A program made the position numbers and the translations under genes. DNA of 25,970 bases from a virus. The stretch's first letter is position 1. Each line of letters opens with the position of its first letter. The notes under the pieces were generated by a model. It searched no databases. It was not told where the DNA came from and saw only the letters and a program-made list of their open reading frames with translations. This document shows, in pieces, positions 20,352-25,970 of this stretch. The stretch is taken from the IMG/VR virus record IMGVR_UViG_3300025879_001295, positions 1 through 25,970 of that record; one strand, written 5' to 3'.

Positions 20352-20380
20352 TGTACAAACAGTTTTGAATGTGGTATAAT
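20352..20380 (+). promoter_or_regulatory. Early promoter, cassette type
   Basis: -35 TGTACA 20352-20357, 17-bp spacer ending TGTGG, perfect -10 TATAAT 20375-20380; long A-rich upstream element. Probably the strongest of the group. Confidence 0.88.
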
Positions 20381-20409
20381 ACTACTATAATATGATGGAG
20401 AGAATCAAT

Positions 20410-20712
20410 ATGACTACTACTTTTACACCTGAACAAAAAGCAGCCCGCCTTGAAATGATCAAAGCTGCGGCTAAAAAAATCAATGATCGCAAAAACTTTA
20501 AAGCACGTCAGGCTGCTAACGCCGCTAAGGTCCGTCGCTACACTGATGTGGTTGAGACACCTAAGCGTAAAGCTAAATCTGACGAATTCGATCGTATGAT
20601 TTCCAAGCTTGATGAGAACCACAACGCGTGGACAGATGCTTCATCTTATGCTAAAGAATACTACGGTGAAACACTTCACTACACTACTAAGTTCGACAAC
20701 GATTGGAACTAA
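20410..20712 (+). CDS. Basic early protein of unknown function
   Basis: 100 residues from ATG 20410 (GATGGAGAGAATCAAT upstream). The N-terminal half is a highly basic helix (MIKAAAKKINDRKNFKARQA, AKVRRY), suitable for nucleic acid binding; the C-terminal part is acidic and aromatic (SYAKEYYGETLHYTTKFDND). Not recognised. Confidence 0.65.
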   Translation: MTTTFTPEQKAARLEMIKAAAKKINDRKNFKARQAANAAKVRRYTDVVETPKRKAKSDEFDRMISKLDENHNAWTDASSYAKEYYGETLHYTTKFDNDWN

Positions 20713-20715
20713 GGC

Positions 20716-20763
20716 AATGGATGATCCGTGTGATGAATGCAGCCACTGGGTTGGTAAACTTTA
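20716..20763 (+). other. 15-codon ORF with CxxC
   Basis: MDDPCDECSHWVGKL, starting 3 nt after the previous stop with AAGG before it. A CDEC pair suggests half a zinc knuckle. Either a micro-gene or the remnant of a zinc-ribbon gene. Confidence 0.3.
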
Positions 20764-20776
20764 AGGAATATACACT

Positions 20777-20932
20777 ATGAAATCTTATGAAATAAAAGCC
20801 TACATCTGGAAAGATGCTAAAAATACTCTTGTCGAATTTGGAAGTGGCTTTAGCTTCCGTCATGCCGATCAGTACTTTAAGCGTCTACGCGACACTAACA
20901 AGTTCTCAATGATCACAATGAAAGAAATTTAA
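20777..20932 (+). CDS. Small early protein
   Basis: 51 residues with AAGGAATATACACT before the ATG: MKSYEIKAYIWKDAKNTLVE, then FGSGFSFRHADQYFKRLRDT and a Met-rich end. Alternating strand and helix pattern, compact beta-alpha fold likely. Last protein gene before the structured RNA and the tRNA. Unknown function. Confidence 0.6.
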   Translation: MKSYEIKAYIWKDAKNTLVEFGSGFSFRHADQYFKRLRDTNKFSMITMKEI

Positions 20933-20936
20933 AGAA

Positions 20937-21240
20937 TTCGATACTGATTGGGTTTAGAGGCTAAAGACTAATCTTGATTGTATCGAAAATCCTAACAACC
21001 AATGTACATGGTCTGTTAGGTCGGTGTGAAAATCTGGTACCGAAGGAAACCCAGGCGCTGCTACGAGCGGGATGTGTAGATAAGGGGAGGGACGCTGCAG
21101 GAAAGTCCCTCCCACGAAAACTTCTTAATACTGCATAGTACGAGCAAAGAAACGTAACAGGTAGGTAGGTGCTAGCAACCGAACCCGTAAAATCCTGGTG
21201 AGGGACTAAGTTAAGACTACTATTCAGTATTAAGAAGTTT
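20937..21240 (+). ncRNA. Candidate structured RNA of unknown family
   Basis: No credible gene for 300 nt, but dense helices: TTCGATAC (20937-20944) with GTATCGAA (20980-20987); CCTAACA/TGTTAGG (20991-20997 and 21014-21020); CGCT/AGCG (21056-21059, 21066-21069); GGGAGGGAC/GTCCCTCCC (21085-21093, 21105-21113); and 23-nt arms 21118-21140 with 21218-21240, paired except for one C-T mismatch, enclosing a 77-nt domain. It ends 2 nt before tRNA-Trp. No promoter or terminator of its own is evident. A GCAGGAAAGTCC string resembles RNase P but other signatures are absent. Confidence 0.6.
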
Positions 21241-21242
21241 GA

Positions 21243-21316
21243 TAGGGTGTAGTATAATGGTAGTACAACGGATTCCAAACCCGTTGGCGTGGGTTCGATT
21301 CCTACCACCCTAGCCA
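21243..21316 (+). tRNA. tRNA-Trp (CCA)
   Basis: Acceptor TAGGGTG/CACCCTA, D arm GTAT-AATGGTA-GTAC, anticodon loop TTCCAAA with anticodon CCA, T arm GTGGG-TTCGATT-CCTAC, discriminator G73 and encoded CCA (74 nt). G73 and the loop support Trp; reading the anticodon as TCC (Gly) would destroy the anticodon stem. Oddities are the A31-C39 mismatch, a U1-A72 pair and a 4-nt variable loop. It is the only conventional tRNA seen in the window. Confidence 0.82.
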
Positions 21317-21335
21317 AAACAGTTTGGAGGATGTT

Positions 21336-21545
21336 ATGAGGACTGTACACTATGTAGGATTTAGAGGCGACGAGTACGTCCGCGCTCATAAGATCTTCGG
21401 TGGACCGGTTTATATCCACCGCGATTATGATGATCGTGTGTTTAGTGAAGTTGGCGATGATGATGTCGTTATCTTTGGTCCAAAGTATAAGAAGCTGCCA
21501 TATGTGTGGGATGCTTCTGCTGTTGATAGGAGATATACAGAATGA
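21336..21545 (+). CDS. Small protein of unknown function
   Basis: 69 residues from ATG 21336 with a perfect GGAGG 5 nt upstream. MRTVHYVGFRGDEYVRAHKI, then FGGPVYIHRDYDDRVFSEVG and an acidic beta-rich end; the hydrophobic strands suggest a small beta barrel. Directly downstream of the tRNA and overlapping the next ATG by 4 nt. Not recognised. Confidence 0.65.
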   Translation: MRTVHYVGFRGDEYVRAHKIFGGPVYIHRDYDDRVFSEVGDDDVVIFGPKYKKLPYVWDASAVDRRYTE

Positions 21546-21976
21546 GTATGCATATGATACAGGGTGTTCAAGTCCATGGCAACTCAAAGCGTCGTAAAAA
21601 AGCAAAGAAGCTTAATATGAAAGCTCTAGAGCTTGAATGGCGTCAGTACAATAAAGATATGCGTAGAAGTAACCTACACAATCTTCAGTACCAAACCCTT
21701 GATGAGTACATTGATTATAGAAGTGGAAAAGCACCCAAGCCGAAAACGGAGTTTAAAGAATATGCGAAGACCGAACCGTATGTCCGCCACACAGAGAACT
21801 ATCCAAGCCTCAAGACGTCGGACACAATACCTGGTGGGCCAACCCCGAAGAAAGAGCCTAACGTCTACACCGGAGATCTTATTGTCGGTATCGGACAAAT
21901 GCACAAATCAAACGCGGTTCCAATCATGCGTGGAACAAATGAAGCCAAAGACATAGCTCAAATGAGGAGAAACTAA
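21542..21976 (+). CDS. Conserved marine phage protein (GIGxMHKSNAVP motif)
   Basis: 144 residues. Basic N-terminal half (KRRKKAKKLNMKALELEWRQ, YNKDMRRSNLHN), then a disordered middle and a C-terminal motif VYTGDLIVGIGQMHKSNAVP IMRGTNEAKDIAQM, which recurs in many marine phages and looks like a small peptide motif. No domain is known. GGAGATATACAG ribosome site. Confidence 0.75.
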   Translation: MSMHMIQGVQVHGNSKRRKKAKKLNMKALELEWRQYNKDMRRSNLHNLQYQTLDEYIDYRSGKAPKPKTEFKEYAKTEPYVRHTENYPSLKTSDTIPGGPTPKKEPNVYTGDLIVGIGQMHKSNAVPIMRGTNEAKDIAQMRRN

Positions 21977-22366
21977 ATGGCCAAAGCATCAATTAATGTA
22001 GAAGTGTTTCCTGGTATTACACCAACCGGCATTTGTGCCAGTGTGTATATCGGAGACTCTAAGGATCCTATTCAGGTAGAAGAGTGTTGGCAAAACGTAA
22101 TTGATACTGAGATTGATTATCATGTAGTTCCCAACGAAGAGCGGCCAATTGTTGTTGATCGACTCGTTGGTACAGATGGTGTTCAAGAAGCAATGGACAC
22201 GGTTAATATGCTGCGTGATGTTGCTGACCGGCTTGAAGCTGCCCTAAAAGAACGACCTATTTTCATTCGTGATGAGTGGGTCAGTCAAAACTCTGGCGAT
22301 GACTTCTCAGGAGTGTACGTTACATACGAAGAATACTTAAACAAAATTTTAGGATATGGAGAATAA
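21977..22366 (+). CDS. Protein of unknown function
   Basis: 129 residues, acidic. N-terminal beta region (INVEVFPGITPTGICASVYI), a central helix (AMDTVNMLRDVADRLEAALK) and a short C-terminal tail. Starts at the base after the previous stop with GAGGAGAAACTAA. Not recognised. Confidence 0.65.
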   Translation: MAKASINVEVFPGITPTGICASVYIGDSKDPIQVEECWQNVIDTEIDYHVVPNEERPIVVDRLVGTDGVQEAMDTVNMLRDVADRLEAALKERPIFIRDEWVSQNSGDDFSGVYVTYEEYLNKILGYGE

Positions 22367-22367
22367 T

Positions 22368-22628
22368 ATGACGCGTGAACAAATGATTGATTCATTACGC
22401 GAAGGCTTGTGTGAAGTCACCTTTGAAAAGAAAGACGGCACTATGCGAGTTATGCCTTGTACACTCAAGTCTGATTTAATTCCGGCTGATATGATGCCAA
22501 AGGGTGGTGAAGACTCTTTGCGGGAAGGTTTTGAAAAGACTATCTCAGCAATCCGAGTGTATGCACCTGAGTCTGAAGGCTGGCGTTCGTTTATTGTTGA
22601 TAACGTCAAGGACTTTAAACTTGCCTAA
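22368..22628 (+). CDS. SH3-like (DUF2693-type) small protein, copy 1
   Basis: 86 residues from ATG 22368 (GGAGAATAAT upstream). An N-terminal helix MTREQMIDSLREGLCEVTFE leads into strands (KKDGTMRVMPCTLKSDLIPA) and a closing strand GWRSFIVDNVKDFKL, the pattern of the phage SH3-like DUF2693 family. The neighbour at 22621 has the same order of elements, so the pair are paralogues. Function unknown. Confidence 0.65.
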   Translation: MTREQMIDSLREGLCEVTFEKKDGTMRVMPCTLKSDLIPADMMPKGGEDSLREGFEKTISAIRVYAPESEGWRSFIVDNVKDFKLA

Positions 22629-22902
22629 ACGCAAAGATCCTATTACAAGATCTGAGCTGTACACCCATCTGGTCTCAAAGGTTTGTACCATCACGTACAC
22701 TCCTGAGGGGTCAGGTCGGCGTACAGTCCGAGCAACACTTATTCATGACTATATCAAAGAGCTTGACAATTTCCCGATAGGGTTTGAGTCAATGTACGAA
22801 ACAGCGATGTTTGAGCTCCATTCAATTACCTGTCTAGATATAGACAACAACAGCTGGATTAGCATTCCAGTAAATAGTATACAAAATATTCAAATACCCT
22901 AA
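22621..22902 (+). CDS. SH3-like (DUF2693-type) small protein, copy 2, TTG start
   Basis: 93 residues, with TTG at 22621 as start (AAGGA 7-8 nt upstream; no in-frame ATG before residue 58). RSELYTHLVSKVCTITYTPE, GSGRRTVRATLIHDYIKEL and SITCLDIDNNSWISIPVNSI parallel the three blocks of the preceding gene. It overlaps that gene by 8 nt. A TTG start may keep its expression low. Confidence 0.6.
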   Translation: MPKRKDPITRSELYTHLVSKVCTITYTPEGSGRRTVRATLIHDYIKELDNFPIGFESMYETAMFELHSITCLDIDNNSWISIPVNSIQNIQIP

Positions 22903-22910
22903 AATAGTTG

Positions 22911-22939
22911 TGTACATTACCCCTAAACTGTGTTAGAAT
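22911..22939 (+). promoter_or_regulatory. Early-type promoter
   Basis: -35 TGTACA 22911-22916, 17-bp spacer, -10 TAGAAT 22934-22939; A-rich CCCTAAAATAGT upstream. Serves the gene at 22970. Confidence 0.7.
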
Positions 22940-22969
22940 ATACTTATATTCAAACGATGGAGAATGCTA

Positions 22970-24091
22970 ATGGCTGCACCCCGTAAAAAGAAAGTCTTAC
23001 CTCGAGTCCGCCTTGCAACTGGCATTGCGGCTATTCCGATGAAGGATTTTCAAAATACAAAATACTATATTCACTATGAGCTTGACAAGAAGTCCGCAAT
23101 GGATATCACCAAGCCGTGGATCAAGAAAACCTTTTCAAAAGAAGATGCAAAAGCAATTTTAGCTAATGCCGAGTACTACTTTCACATGTACTCACACTAT
23201 GTGACTGCTATTTTGTGGGAGACCAATGGTCTCGAGTATCCTTCTGCATATAAGAACATCTACGAAAAAGCGATTGAGTTCTATTCAAGTCTAATTGAAT
23301 CTGGTAAGGAAATCGCAAAGAATCGAGAGAAAGAAGCAGCTGCCAAAGGCAACGTGATTGTTCTTTCTCCACGTGAGCGTTTACGTGCTAAAGTCAATAA
23401 AACTATCATGGTTGAGATTGATGATCTTGAAGATGAATGGATGGATGGTCAAAAGACCGAGATCGATCTTTATAACCGTATGCGTTACCATGATCTCAAA
23501 GGTGCTGCAGTTGATCAGGTACGCCGTACTATTGACGGTTGGATGCTTGACTATTCAGATGCTTATCACAAGAAATGCGAGCAGGCAGTTGAAGGTTATT
23601 CACACATTGGTCGTGCTGAATTAAAGCGTCGAATGAAAGCATGTGAGACTATGCTATCAGATCTGGATAAGCTGAAAGCTGCATCTAAAGCCGTACGTAC
23701 ACGGGTGAGTAAGCCTAAGGCTGCTGATAAACAAGTAGCTCGTGTCAAGTACTGTAAAGAAAACTCTGACTATAAGTTGGTATCTATTAATCCGGTGCTT
23801 ATTGTTGGAGCTGCAAGATTGTTTACCTTCAACGTGAAGACTCGAATGTTGACAGAGTACATTACTATGTCTCCTAAGGGATTTGAGGTAAGCGGTACTT
23901 CTATCAAAAAGTTTGATACCGAGGCGAGTCGATGTACTCGGTTACGTAAACCAGATGAAGTGTTACCTAGTATACAAAGTAAGACTCCTAAACAGATTGA
24001 CAATATCTTTAAGGGTCTATCTACTAAGATTAATGTACCTAACGGCCGGTTAAATGGCGATACTGTAATTATAAGAGCATTGGATAAATAA
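22970..24091 (+). CDS. Large conserved phage protein of unknown function
   Basis: 373 residues from ATG 22970; the ATG at 22964 is too close to GGAGA (22959-22963). A basic start (MAAPRKKKVLPRVRLATGIA), an N-terminal mostly helical half, a very long charged central helix with LSPRERLRAKVNKTIMVEID and ELKRRMKACETMLSDLDKLK, a Lys/Ala-rich linker (SKAVRTRVSKPKAADKQVAR), and a C-terminal beta domain (LFTFNVKTRMLTEYITMSPK). No enzyme motif. Similar proteins exist in marine T4-like phages (recollection). Its neighbours include replication and late-transcription genes; the stop overlaps the SleB ATG. Confidence 0.7.
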   Translation: MAAPRKKKVLPRVRLATGIAAIPMKDFQNTKYYIHYELDKKSAMDITKPWIKKTFSKEDAKAILANAEYYFHMYSHYVTAILWETNGLEYPSAYKNIYEKAIEFYSSLIESGKEIAKNREKEAAAKGNVIVLSPRERLRAKVNKTIMVEIDDLEDEWMDGQKTEIDLYNRMRYHDLKGAAVDQVRRTIDGWMLDYSDAYHKKCEQAVEGYSHIGRAELKRRMKACETMLSDLDKLKAASKAVRTRVSKPKAADKQVARVKYCKENSDYKLVSINPVLIVGAARLFTFNVKTRMLTEYITMSPKGFEVSGTSIKKFDTEASRCTRLRKPDEVLPSIQSKTPKQIDNIFKGLSTKINVPNGRLNGDTVIIRALDK

Positions 24092-24543
24092 TGGAACAGA
24101 TTATTCTAGCAGCGATGTTGTCTATATCAGCACCTGAAATGGAGTGTTTAGCTAAGAACATTTATTTTGAATCTCGTAATCAATCACATCTAGGTCAGAT
24201 TGCAGTAGCACATACTACTTTGAATAGAGTAATGGATGGACGATATCCAGACACTATTTGTGAAGTAGTTAAGCAAGGAAAAGTTAACAAAGATGGATCT
24301 ATGCGCCGTCATGCATGTCAGTTTAGCTGGTACTGTGACGGCTTGTCAGATAAACCTCGTAACTTAGATTTATGGGATCAGTCTTATAACGTAGCACTTG
24401 AGTCTATGGATCTATACCAACAAAATATTGATATAACACGTGGAGCAACGCATTATCATGCAGACAATGTATCACCCAACTGGGCACCAACATTGGACAG
24501 GATTATGCAAGTTGACGACCACATTTTTTACAGGTGGAATTAA
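24091..24543 (+). CDS. SleB-type cell-wall hydrolase (Hydrolase_2)
   Basis: 150 residues. NIYFESRNQSHLGQIAVAHT with E27 as catalytic glutamate, TLNRVMDGRYPDTICEVV, CQFSWYCDG and THYHADNVSPNWA are the hallmarks of the Hydrolase_2 family, which includes the spore cortex-lytic transglycosylase SleB. Only a weak hydrophobic N-terminus (LAAMLSISA) is visible. It may be a second lytic enzyme beside the GH19 endolysin, or a virion-associated one. The stop overlaps the gp33 ATG. Confidence 0.88.
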   Translation: MEQIILAAMLSISAPEMECLAKNIYFESRNQSHLGQIAVAHTTLNRVMDGRYPDTICEVVKQGKVNKDGSMRRHACQFSWYCDGLSDKPRNLDLWDQSYNVALESMDLYQQNIDITRGATHYHADNVSPNWAPTLDRIMQVDDHIFYRWN

Positions 24544-24773
24544 TGATTGAAGAAACGATACTAACAAAAAAGAAATTCGCCAAGATTGTCGAAGAACACG
24601 TGGCGAGTTTGCAGCTGTCTTACATGGACGCGATACTGCAAGTATGCGAGGATCGTGAACTTGATCCTGCAGATATAAGTAAGTTAGTATCGCCTGCAAT
24701 CAAAGATAAACTAGAGGCTGAGTGTATTGAGCTCAGGCTCATTGAAGGAACAACGGCGCAGTTGCCAGTATGA
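24543..24773 (+). CDS. 33: Late promoter transcription accessory protein (gp33-like)
   Basis: 76 residues, starting on the TAATG junction. MIEETILTKKKFAKIVEEHV, then ASLQLSYMDAILQVCEDREL, then DPADISKLVSPAIKDKLEAE and CIELRLI match the gp33 pattern of marine T4-like phages. gp33 bridges the host RNA polymerase flap and the sliding clamp at TATAAATA promoters. It is shorter than T4 gp33 (112). The position before gp59 and gp32 is the T4 order. Confidence 0.85.
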   Translation: MIEETILTKKKFAKIVEEHVASLQLSYMDAILQVCEDRELDPADISKLVSPAIKDKLEAECIELRLIEGTTAQLPV

Positions 24774-25369
24774 TGAGAACTATGGACTCTTTTGACGCTT
24801 ACAGGTATTATCAATCTTTAAAACTCCACTTTGAGTCAAAGACATATGATGCCACAAAGTACAACTTTAAGACTTCGGCAAACCCCAAGTCTTTTTGGAA
24901 ACGTAATGATAAGTACCATTTTTCGAAAGTCGCAAACAGATTTAAAGAAACACCTGAATTGATTGGATACTATGCATCTCATTTTGTCAATGGCACAAAG
25001 TGGATTGGTGAAATGCTGAACGCCGAGGATGTCTATCAGTCTTGGTTGAAGCGAATGCAGTCAATCGGGTATATCTTTGAACAGGATCTCAACCATCTCT
25101 CTCTTGAATGTGAGTCACTTGATTCATTACTCAAGAGTGTTGATGGTGAGCATCCGCCTATAATCAATTACTATATTCAAGAAGAAATTTCTCTTGAGAC
25201 GGTAGTGATTATAAATAAGCTCACCGGCTTTATGAACAAAGCCGATAAAGAGATCACGGAAACAATTATGTGGCCAGACGTCTCTTTGAGAATCCGTAAG
25301 TACCAACCTTTTGTTCAAGTAGATACCGAAAGAATGAAAAAAGTTGTACTTAAGGTGTTTACATCATGA
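24770..25369 (+). CDS. 59: DNA helicase loader (gp59-like)
   Basis: 199 residues (T4 gp59 217). The opening MDSFDAYRYYQSLKLHFESK, a KYNFKTSANPKSFWKRNDKY segment and a basic surface are characteristic of gp59, which places the gp41 helicase on forked DNA covered with gp32. Adjacent genes are gp33 upstream (ATGA overlap) and gp32 downstream, a perfect T4 order. The 3' end contains the -35 box of the gp32 promoter and an internal TATAAATA at 25210-25217 of unclear meaning. Confidence 0.88.
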   Translation: MMRTMDSFDAYRYYQSLKLHFESKTYDATKYNFKTSANPKSFWKRNDKYHFSKVANRFKETPELIGYYASHFVNGTKWIGEMLNAEDVYQSWLKRMQSIGYIFEQDLNHLSLECESLDSLLKSVDGEHPPIINYYIQEEISLETVVIINKLTGFMNKADKEITETIMWPDVSLRIRKYQPFVQVDTERMKKVVLKVFTS

Positions 25370-25386
25370 TAAAAATGGTGTATAAT
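25358..25386 (+). promoter_or_regulatory. Promoter of gene 32
   Basis: -35 TTTACA 25358-25363 (GGTGTTTACATC), 17-bp spacer, -10 TATAAT 25381-25386, near-perfect T4 early type. The roughly 58-nt leader to the ATG at 25451 could serve autoregulation, as T4 gp32 represses its own mRNA by binding an upstream pseudoknot. Confidence 0.75.
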
Positions 25387-25450
25387 ATAACATATATTAT
25401 GAATCAAGTGGATAATTCAGTAAATAAAACGCAATACAAGGAAAAAACAT

Positions 25451-25970
25451 ATGTCTTTTGCAAATCTTAAAGCTATTCGCTCTGCCGATATCTCTAAACT
25501 CATTTCTGCTGCCGAAGAGGCAGGTGGCGGCGAGAAAAAATCCTATGGGGATGATCGCTTCTGGAAACCAACAGTCGATAAATCAGGTAACGGTTATGCC
25601 GTACTTCGTTTCTTGCCTGCTGCTGAAGGTGAAGATCTACCATGGGTTAAGTACTGGGATCACGGTTTTAAAGGACCAACTGGTCAATGGTATATCGAAA
25701 ACTCATTGACTACTATCGGTCAGAATGACCCTGTTTCTGAGATGAACTCAGAACTCTGGAACTCTGGTATTGAGGCTAACAAAGATATTGTACGTGCGCG
25801 TAAGCGTCGCCTACACTATGTTGTTAACATGTTGGTTGTTGACGATCCAGCTAATCCTTCCAATAACGGTAAAGTATTCCTTTACAAGTTTGGTAAGAAG
25901 ATCTTTGATAAGATCATGGATGTGATGCAGCCACAGTTTCAGGATGAAGATCCTGTTAACCCATTCGATT
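25451..25970 (+). CDS. 32: Single-stranded DNA-binding protein gp32 (5' part)
   Basis: 173 codons to the window edge. MSFANLKAIRSADISKLISA is the LAST-like N-terminal basic arm used for cooperative binding; FWKPTVDKSGNGYAVLRFLP, WYIENSLTTIG and KVFLYKFGKKIFDKI are core OB-fold blocks shared with T4 gp32. The Zn ligands of T4 (H64, C77, C87, C90) are mostly absent: the His of DHGFKG is kept, but the three cysteines are replaced (SLTTIGQNDPVSEM). Acts at the fork with gp59 and the replisome. Confidence 0.92.
   Translation, partial: MSFANLKAIRSADISKLISAAEEAGGGEKKSYGDDRFWKPTVDKSGNGYAVLRFLPAAEGEDLPWVKYWDHGFKGPTGQWYIENSLTTIGQNDPVSEMNSELWNSGIEANKDIVRARKRRLHYVVNMLVVDDPANPSNNGKVFLYKFGKKIFDKIMDVMQPQFQDEDPVNPFD

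Noticed and set aside
21030-21075. Signal recognition particle RNA
   Set aside because: CCGAAGGAAACCCAGG and GCGGGATGTGTAG loosely recall 4.5S RNA, but the GGAA-capped helix 8 with its symmetric loop cannot be built here.
21085-21113. RNase P RNA
   Set aside because: GCAGGAAAGTCC resembles conserved region I, but it is part of a local hairpin and the other conserved regions (for example ACAGAA near the 3' end) are not found.
21243-21316. tRNA-Gly(TCC) reading
   Set aside because: A D arm like phage tRNA-Gly invites it, but placing TCC in the loop breaks the anticodon stem and the discriminator is G, not U.
20961-21605. Long minus-strand open frame (about 214 codons)
   Set aside because: It runs antisense through tRNA-Trp and the structured RNA and opposes real plus-strand genes; the piece GIEPTPTGLESVVLPLYYT is the usual translation of a tRNA antisense strand. 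No ribosome site.

Overview
The window is a segment of a T4-like (tevenvirus-related) myovirus genome. The diagnostic genes are an nrdB 3' end followed by glutaredoxin, T4-type RNase H, PhoH, a RecB/Cas4-like nuclease, a ClpP-like protease, and the 33-59-32 order (late-transcription accessory protein, helicase loader, ssDNA-binding protein). T4-type late promoters (TATAAATA) and early promoters (GTGTACA or GTTTACA, 17 bp, TATAAT) are also present. Many of the small hypothetical proteins are of the kind shared by marine T4-like phages. The phage carries a circularly permuted, two-piece tmRNA with an Ala-type acceptor stem, an arrangement typical of Alphaproteobacteria, so an alphaproteobacterial host is the best guess. 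This host assignment is inference.

Layout. 1-6477 (+): nucleotide metabolism and DNA transactions (nrdB end, glutaredoxin, SegE-like GIY-YIG protein, RNase H, PhoH, PD-(D/E)XK nuclease, ClpP-like protease) with many small conserved proteins in overlapping ATGA-type junctions. 6446-6660: an intergenic knot with a small minus-strand ORF, a late promoter, inverted repeats, a terminator and an early promoter. 6677-10940 (+): an accessory array of six pentapeptide-repeat genes and three Ala-rich small genes that share near-identical ends, interrupted by a fragment of a GMP reductase gene between 19-bp direct repeats. 10953-13063 (+): HAD phosphatase, small conserved gene, GH19 endolysin with a peptidoglycan-binding domain, and a lipoprotein-like gene.

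13060-18206 (-): a late operon of exported or membrane proteins (coiled-coil membrane protein, holin-sized proteins, lipase, pilin-like and other periplasmic proteins), read from a TATAAATA promoter at 18248-18241. 18250-18960 (+): the divergent early promoter and the permuted tmRNA precursor. Its spacer between acceptor and coding pieces is about 300 nt and is built from three tandem long hairpins. 18960-20932 (+): small early genes, each cassette introduced by an almost identical strong early promoter. 20937-21316: an unassigned, highly structured RNA followed by tRNA-Trp. 21336-25970 (+): conserved hypotheticals, two SH3-like paralogues, a SleB-type cell-wall hydrolase, gp33, gp59 and the start of gp32.

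How it fits together: early promoters of host sigma-70 type drive takeover genes and the tmRNA. The replication genes (59, 32, RNase H) and gp33 prepare DNA-coupled late transcription, and TATAAATA promoters then serve the minus-strand envelope/lysis module. The most unusual elements are the pre-tmRNA spacer, the structured RNA at 20937-21240, and the guaC fragment in the pentapeptide array.
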